Shown piece after piece: positions 60,547-64,000 of a stretch of DNA of 64,000 nucleotides. The DNA comes from RUG572 sp964386385 (GTDB lineage Bacteria; Verrucomicrobiota; Kiritimatiellia; RFP12; UBA1067). Positions within the stretch are counted from its first letter, which is position 1; every line of letters begins with the position of its first letter. The stretch spans positions 62,001-126,000 of the forward strand of contig CAYLRN010000002.1 of assembly GCA_964386385.1 (NCBI GenBank). The letters are read 5' to 3'. Under the pieces are notes generated by a model. That model had not been told where the DNA came from and ran no database searches. It saw only the letters and a list, made by a program, of their open reading frames with translations. The position numbers and the translations under genes were made by a program.

Positions 60547-61320
60547 TCAGTCCAGGACGCGGTCGAACGCCCCGCCGCCCTCGCCGGACGCCCCGGCGTC
60601 GCCGGCGTCCACCGGGCGCTCCAGCCTGGTCTTCGGCCTCTCGCCGAAGAGGAGCGTACCGAGGCGCACCCACGTGGCCCCCTCCTCCACCGCCACCGCG
60701 TAGTCGTTTGTCATGCCCATGGAGAGGCGCGGGAAGACGGCGCCGAACTCCGCCTCCATCGCGTCGCGCAGTTCGCGCAGGCCGGCGAAGACCGGCCGCG
60801 TCTCCTCCACCTTCTCGCGCGGCACGAACGGCGCCATCGTCATGAACCCCTCGAGCGTGACGTCCGCGCACCCCAGCGCCGCCTCAACCGCCGCCGGCAC
60901 GTCCTCCGGCCTCATCCCGCTCTTCGACCTCTCGCCGCTCATGTTCACCTCAAGGAGAATGCGCGGCTTCGCGCCGACCTCCTCCGCAAGACGCCGGATG
61001 CGCTCGACGAGCGCCGCGGAGTCGACTGAATGGAACACGCTGAAAAGGCCCAGCGCCGGACGCACCTTGTTCTTCTGGAGATGCCCGATCAGATGCCACT
61101 CCGGCCCGGACGGCGACAGCGGACGCTTCCACGCCGCCTCCTGCACCTTGTTCTCCCCCACGATGCGCAGACCGGCGTCCCACGCCTCGCGCACGACTTC
61201 CGGCCCGTGCGTCTTCGTGACCGCGACGATCTCCACGTCCTCCCGCGCGCGTCCCGACTTCGCGCACGCGGCGGAGATCGTCGATTCGACCTCCCCAAGA
61301 ATCTCGCTCAGCTCTCTCAT
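60547..61320 (-). CDS. yggS: YggS-family pyridoxal-phosphate-binding protein
   Basis: YggS/PLPBP proteins bind pyridoxal phosphate and control its supply; they are not known catalysts. The 257-residue protein has the PLP lysine in VAVTKTHG (Lys36), the motif GENKVQEA, WHLIGHLQKNKVRPAL, LLEVNMSGERSKSGM and the C-terminal LSMGMTNDY. The start at 61320 overlaps the ybeY stop (ATGA). The name is a family label. Confidence 0.93.
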   Translation of the reverse strand: MRELSEILGEVESTISAACAKSGRAREDVEIVAVTKTHGPEVVREAWDAGLRIVGENKVQEAAWKRPLSPSGPEWHLIGHLQKNKVRPALGLFSVFHSVDSAALVERIRRLAEEVGAKPRILLEVNMSGERSKSGMRPEDVPAAVEAALGCADVTLEGFMTMAPFVPREKVEETRPVFAGLRELRDAMEAEFGAVFPRLSMGMTNDYAVAVEEGATWVRLGTLLFGERPKTRLERPVDAGDAGASGEGGGAFDRVLD

Positions 61321-61778
61321 GCCTCTTTCCTTCCTTTTCTCCATTCTCCGATCCAGCGCAGTTCGCGGCGGCGCATCCGGCGGTAGTCGCTCTCCGAATG
61401 GTCGTCCGCCCCCGACAGATGGTCCATCCCGTGCGCGACGTACAACAGCAGTTCATACTCCGGCGACCAGCCCCTGCGGCGCGGCGCGGCGCGAAGCGCC
61501 TGGTCCGTGTTGACGATCAGCTCGCCGCAAAGGCCGGGCGGCTCCGGCGGTATGGAGTCGTAGGCCTGCGTTATGACGTCCGTCGCCCCCTCGATCCCCA
61601 TGATGGCGCGATGGCATTCGTCCGACTCCGCGTCGCGCACGAGATGCACGACTACCTCCAGCCATTCCCCGCCAACGCGGCGACGAGAACGCCCGGCGAA
61701 GAACTCCGCCGCCGCCCTGACGTCCGCCCGCGTCAGCGCAAGCGCGCGCGGGAGCGATCCGGCCACTTCAATGCGCAT
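61317..61778 (-). CDS. ybeY: Endoribonuclease YbeY (rRNA maturation)
   Basis: YbeY is a zinc-dependent RNase required for 16S rRNA 3' end maturation and ribosome quality control. The 153-residue protein has GATDVITQAYD and the zinc motif HGMDHLSGADDH (three His) near residue 115. It overlaps lpxB by 11 nt and yggS by 4 nt. Confidence 0.95.
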   Translation of the reverse strand: MRIEVAGSLPRALALTRADVRAAAEFFAGRSRRRVGGEWLEVVVHLVRDAESDECHRAIMGIEGATDVITQAYDSIPPEPPGLCGELIVNTDQALRAAPRRRGWSPEYELLLYVAHGMDHLSGADDHSESDYRRMRRRELRWIGEWRKGRKEA

Positions 61779-62958
61779 CGCGCCCTCCTCCGCGCGGCAG
61801 GGCGGACACTATCTCGCGCGCCGCGCAGTCGAACGCATTTCCTCCGTCCGAGCGCAGAAGCCGCCGCGTCTCGTCCAGTCGCGCCGCCGCCGTTTCGCGC
61901 GCGGTCTGGTCGGACATCCACGGCAGAAGACGCTCCGCGACCGCCTCCGCCGTGAAATCCTCCTGCAGCAGCTCCGGCATCGGCGCCCCGCCGTCCGCGC
62001 CGCCATCTCGTCCGCGGCTCTTCTCCCACACGACGTTCGCGATCCCTATGTGGCTTATCCCCTTTATGACGCGCCGCGCGAACCACGCAAGCCACGGCGA
62101 CACCGCGTAGACGAGGACGGTCGGACACCTCGCCAGCGCCGCCTCCAGCGTCGCGGTCCCGCTCGCAACCGCCGCGCACCGCGCCATGCGCAGGACTTCG
62201 CGCGCCCCGCCGTCCACGACCTCCACCTCCGCCGGATGCGGCGCCGTCTCCGCGACGATCCGCCCGATTTCCGCCCTCGCCTTCTCGTTCGCCGCCGGAA
62301 TCGCGACCCTGAACCCCGGAGCCGCGGCCGCGATGCGCGGAAGCGACGAAAGCAGGCGCGGAAGAATGCGGCGGATCTCGTCAAGCCTGCTGCCGGGGAG
62401 AATCGCAAGGACCGGAACGCCGGAAGCCGGACGCGCGGCGGCGGCATTGGACGGACGTCTTTCATCCGCATCGAAGACGTCCAGCATCGGATGCCCGATG
62501 AAGCGCGCGTCAAGCCCCGTCCCGTCGAAAAGCGCCGGCTCGAACGGGAAGAAGCACAGCAGCTTCGTCAGCGCCGCGGCTATCTTCGGAATGCGCCCCT
62601 TGTGCCAGGCCCAGACCTGCGGACACACCACGTGCACTGCCGGGATTCCCAGCGACTTCGCGTACGCCGCCAGCTTGAGGTTGAGGCCGGGATAGTCGAC
62701 CGTGACGACGGCGTCCGGACGCCACTCGCGAATCAGCGCCTTCATCGTCCGCTGCACTCCGAGAAAATACGGAAGCCGCCGCACCACCGCGCCGAAGCCC
62801 ATCACCGCCAGGTCGCCCGTCGCAAAGCCCTCGCTCTGGTAGCCGCGAAAGGCCACCGGACGCCCCGCCGCGCGCTCGATTGCGGACTTCAGGCGTTCGG
62901 CGTACAGCAGCCCCGACTCCTCGCCTGCAAGAAGAAGGATCCTGAGCTCGCCGTTCAT
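61768..62958 (-). CDS. lpxB: Lipid-A-disaccharide synthase
   Basis: LpxB joins lipid X and UDP-diacylglucosamine to make the lipid A disaccharide at the inner face of the membrane. The 396-residue protein has the N-terminal LLAGEESGLLYAERL, VTVDYPGLNLKLA, CPQVWAWHKGRIPKI, LAILPGSRLDEIRRILPRLL and the late ASGTATLEAALARCPTVLVY, all diagnostic. Its start overlaps the lpxI stop (ATGA). Together these genes indicate a true lipopolysaccharide outer membrane. Confidence 0.96.
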   Translation of the reverse strand: MNGELRILLLAGEESGLLYAERLKSAIERAAGRPVAFRGYQSEGFATGDLAVMGFGAVVRRLPYFLGVQRTMKALIREWRPDAVVTVDYPGLNLKLAAYAKSLGIPAVHVVCPQVWAWHKGRIPKIAAALTKLLCFFPFEPALFDGTGLDARFIGHPMLDVFDADERRPSNAAAARPASGVPVLAILPGSRLDEIRRILPRLLSSLPRIAAAAPGFRVAIPAANEKARAEIGRIVAETAPHPAEVEVVDGGAREVLRMARCAAVASGTATLEAALARCPTVLVYAVSPWLAWFARRVIKGISHIGIANVVWEKSRGRDGGADGGAPMPELLQEDFTAEAVAERLLPWMSDQTARETAAARLDETRRLLRSDGGNAFDCAAREIVSALPRGGGRDAH

Positions 62959-63833
62959 GTCTGCGCCTCCGCATTCGGCGTCCTGCGCTCCGGCCGCGTA
63001 GGCGCGGGCGGCAGGTCCGTCCCGAACCCGACGATCGCGATTCCCTTGCGGTTCGCGTAGTCGACGACCGCCTCCTTGTCCAGCATCAGCAGGCGCCCCG
63101 CCTGGAAGGCGAGCGTCCCCACCCCCGCGCGGTTCATGACCTTGAGCGTCTTGAGCCCGACGACCGGAATGTCGAAGCGCATGTCGTGTCCGTCCCTCGC
63201 GCCCTTCACGAGCACGGCCCCCCTGCCGCCAAGACGCCCCCCGCGGCGGATCGCGGCGTTGGTGCCCTCGAACGCCTCCACCGCCAGCACCATGCCGTCC
63301 TTGACGAGCACTGTCTGCCCGACGTCGTGCCGCCCCATGTCGCGCATGACCTCGGCGCCGTGGCGGACGTCCGCCATCTCCCGCTCGTCGGGCGCGCGCT
63401 CCGTGAGGCAGCCCTCGCCGGGAATGTGGCGCTCCATGAACGACGACGCGGGGAAGACCGGGACGCCCGCCTTCTCGAACTCGAATGCCAGCTTACCGTA
63501 GACGGTGTGCGCGGTCTTGAACGGAAGCGACGCCAGCCACGCGCGCGTCTCGTCGTCGAAGCGCGCGTTGAAAAGAGAAAGCGGATTTATCTGCCCCGCG
63601 AACACCGCGCCCTCGTAGCCCTGCGCGGCGACCCACCTGAGGCCCGCCGCTATCCCGCCTATGCTGATGACGTGGACGTTGTCCGCCGCCTGGCGCGTGG
63701 CGCGTTCGGTAGACCCGCGCACGGCCAGCACGTCGCACTGCGCGACGCCCGCCGCGTGGGCGCCTTCCACGACGAGGCGCGGATACGCGCCCGCGCCGGT
63801 TATGACTATCATCTTCGATGGAACGTATGCCAT
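62955..63833 (-). CDS. lpxI: LpxI-type UDP-2,3-diacylglucosamine hydrolase
   Basis: LpxI cleaves UDP-2,3-diacylglucosamine to lipid X and UMP, replacing LpxH in some lineages. The 292-residue protein matches the LpxI family (former DUF1009): an N-terminal Rossmann-like half (ISIGGIAAGLRWVAAQGYEG, FAGQINP) and a C-terminal half with GQTVLVKDGMVLAVEAFEGT and RFDIPVVGLKTLKVMNRAG. The start at 63833 follows GGAG. The overlap with lpxB makes sense because its product is the LpxB substrate. Confidence 0.93.
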   Translation of the reverse strand: MAYVPSKMIVITGAGAYPRLVVEGAHAAGVAQCDVLAVRGSTERATRQAADNVHVISIGGIAAGLRWVAAQGYEGAVFAGQINPLSLFNARFDDETRAWLASLPFKTAHTVYGKLAFEFEKAGVPVFPASSFMERHIPGEGCLTERAPDEREMADVRHGAEVMRDMGRHDVGQTVLVKDGMVLAVEAFEGTNAAIRRGGRLGGRGAVLVKGARDGHDMRFDIPVVGLKTLKVMNRAGVGTLAFQAGRLLMLDKEAVVDYANRKGIAIVGFGTDLPPAPTRPERRTPNAEAQT

Positions 63834-63850
63834 TTGAAGTCTCCAAAGCG

Positions 63851-64000
63851 CTACTTCTTGTAGAAGACCCACGTGCCGGGGTCGACGGACTTTTCATCGA
63901 TCCTGTCTCCGCGCAGAATCTTGCCCCGCGGAGTGTAGTAGTAGGTGGACGCGGATTTCCAGGCCGAACCCGCGATCTTGTAGGGAGTGTTCTGCCGGCT
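63851..64000 (-). CDS. Partial C-terminus of a protein of unknown function
   Basis: Fifty codons of an open frame end with TAG at 63851; the 5' part is beyond the window. The visible sequence (KSASTYYYTPRGKILRGDRI, then WVFYKK) is basic and tyrosine-rich and I do not recognise it. It lies 17 nt before the lpxI start in the same direction, so it may be the next gene of the operon. Confidence 0.5.
   Translation of the reverse strand, partial: SRQNTPYKIAGSAWKSASTYYYTPRGKILRGDRIDEKSVDPGTWVFYKK

Overview
The window is 64 kb of high-GC bacterial chromosome. It encodes a Gram-negative style envelope: lipid A enzymes (lpxB and an LpxI-type hydrolase), an alpha-2-macroglobulin lipoprotein paired with penicillin-binding protein 1C, and Tat and Sec exported proteins. 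Two large exported proteins are built from autotransporter-associated beta-strand repeats, and several genes encode AAA ATPases with PD-(D/E)XK nuclease domains. This mix is typical of the Verrucomicrobiota/Kiritimatiellota, probably a gut or anaerobic Kiritimatiellae-like lineage. That placement is an inference from gene content only. The standard genetic code applies, with TGA used as stop and many ATGA, GTGA or TTGA stop/start overlaps. At least one stretch (24752-24780) is sequencing-adapter sequence, so this is an assembly product that still contains an artefact.

Layout. 1-13.2 kb (minus): a giant multidomain subtilisin-like protease that runs off the left edge, then pbpC and an alpha-2-macroglobulin lipoprotein. 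13.2-17.4 kb (plus): a LysR regulator, a Tat flavodoxin, an FMN reductase and a DXS-like transketolase. 17.4-22.9 kb (minus): a beta-strand-repeat surface protein apparently co-transcribed with a PfkB sugar kinase and a Gfo/Idh/MocA oxidoreductase. 22.9-33.3 kb (minus): two AAA/PD-(D/E)XK genes, two DUF5672 glycosyltransferase-like genes, and a run rpsB-tsf-proB-phosphoesterase-proA. 33.5-41.5 kb: an accessory region with a damaged or split restriction-modification pair, a TIM-barrel glycoside hydrolase, a secreted 21-residue-repeat protein, a ParE/Phd toxin-antitoxin pair, an orphan nuclease domain, and dispersed palindromic repeats. 41.5-46.1 kb (minus): a 1485-residue LamG/beta-strand-repeat surface protein. 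46.1-64 kb (minus): a housekeeping block with prfA-rpmE, the rplL-rplJ-rplA-rplK-nusG-secE-tRNA-Trp-rpmG-tuf-tRNA-Thr cluster, nagB, aroE, an ACT protein, argS, def, dut, a PpiD-like chaperone, an exported FecR-like protein, yggS, ybeY, lpxB and lpxI.

The most notable signals outside genes are three. First, the two surface-repeat genes share related promoters whose -35/-10 spacer carries a run of exactly ten A, an arrangement that suggests slipped-strand (phase-variable) expression. Second, four REP-like hairpins have a GGAG or GTAG head, an invariant TCCT loop and covarying stems; one pair is arranged as an inverted BIME-like unit. Third, a 26-bp palindrome occurs twice, each time beside an AAA/PD-(D/E)XK type gene.
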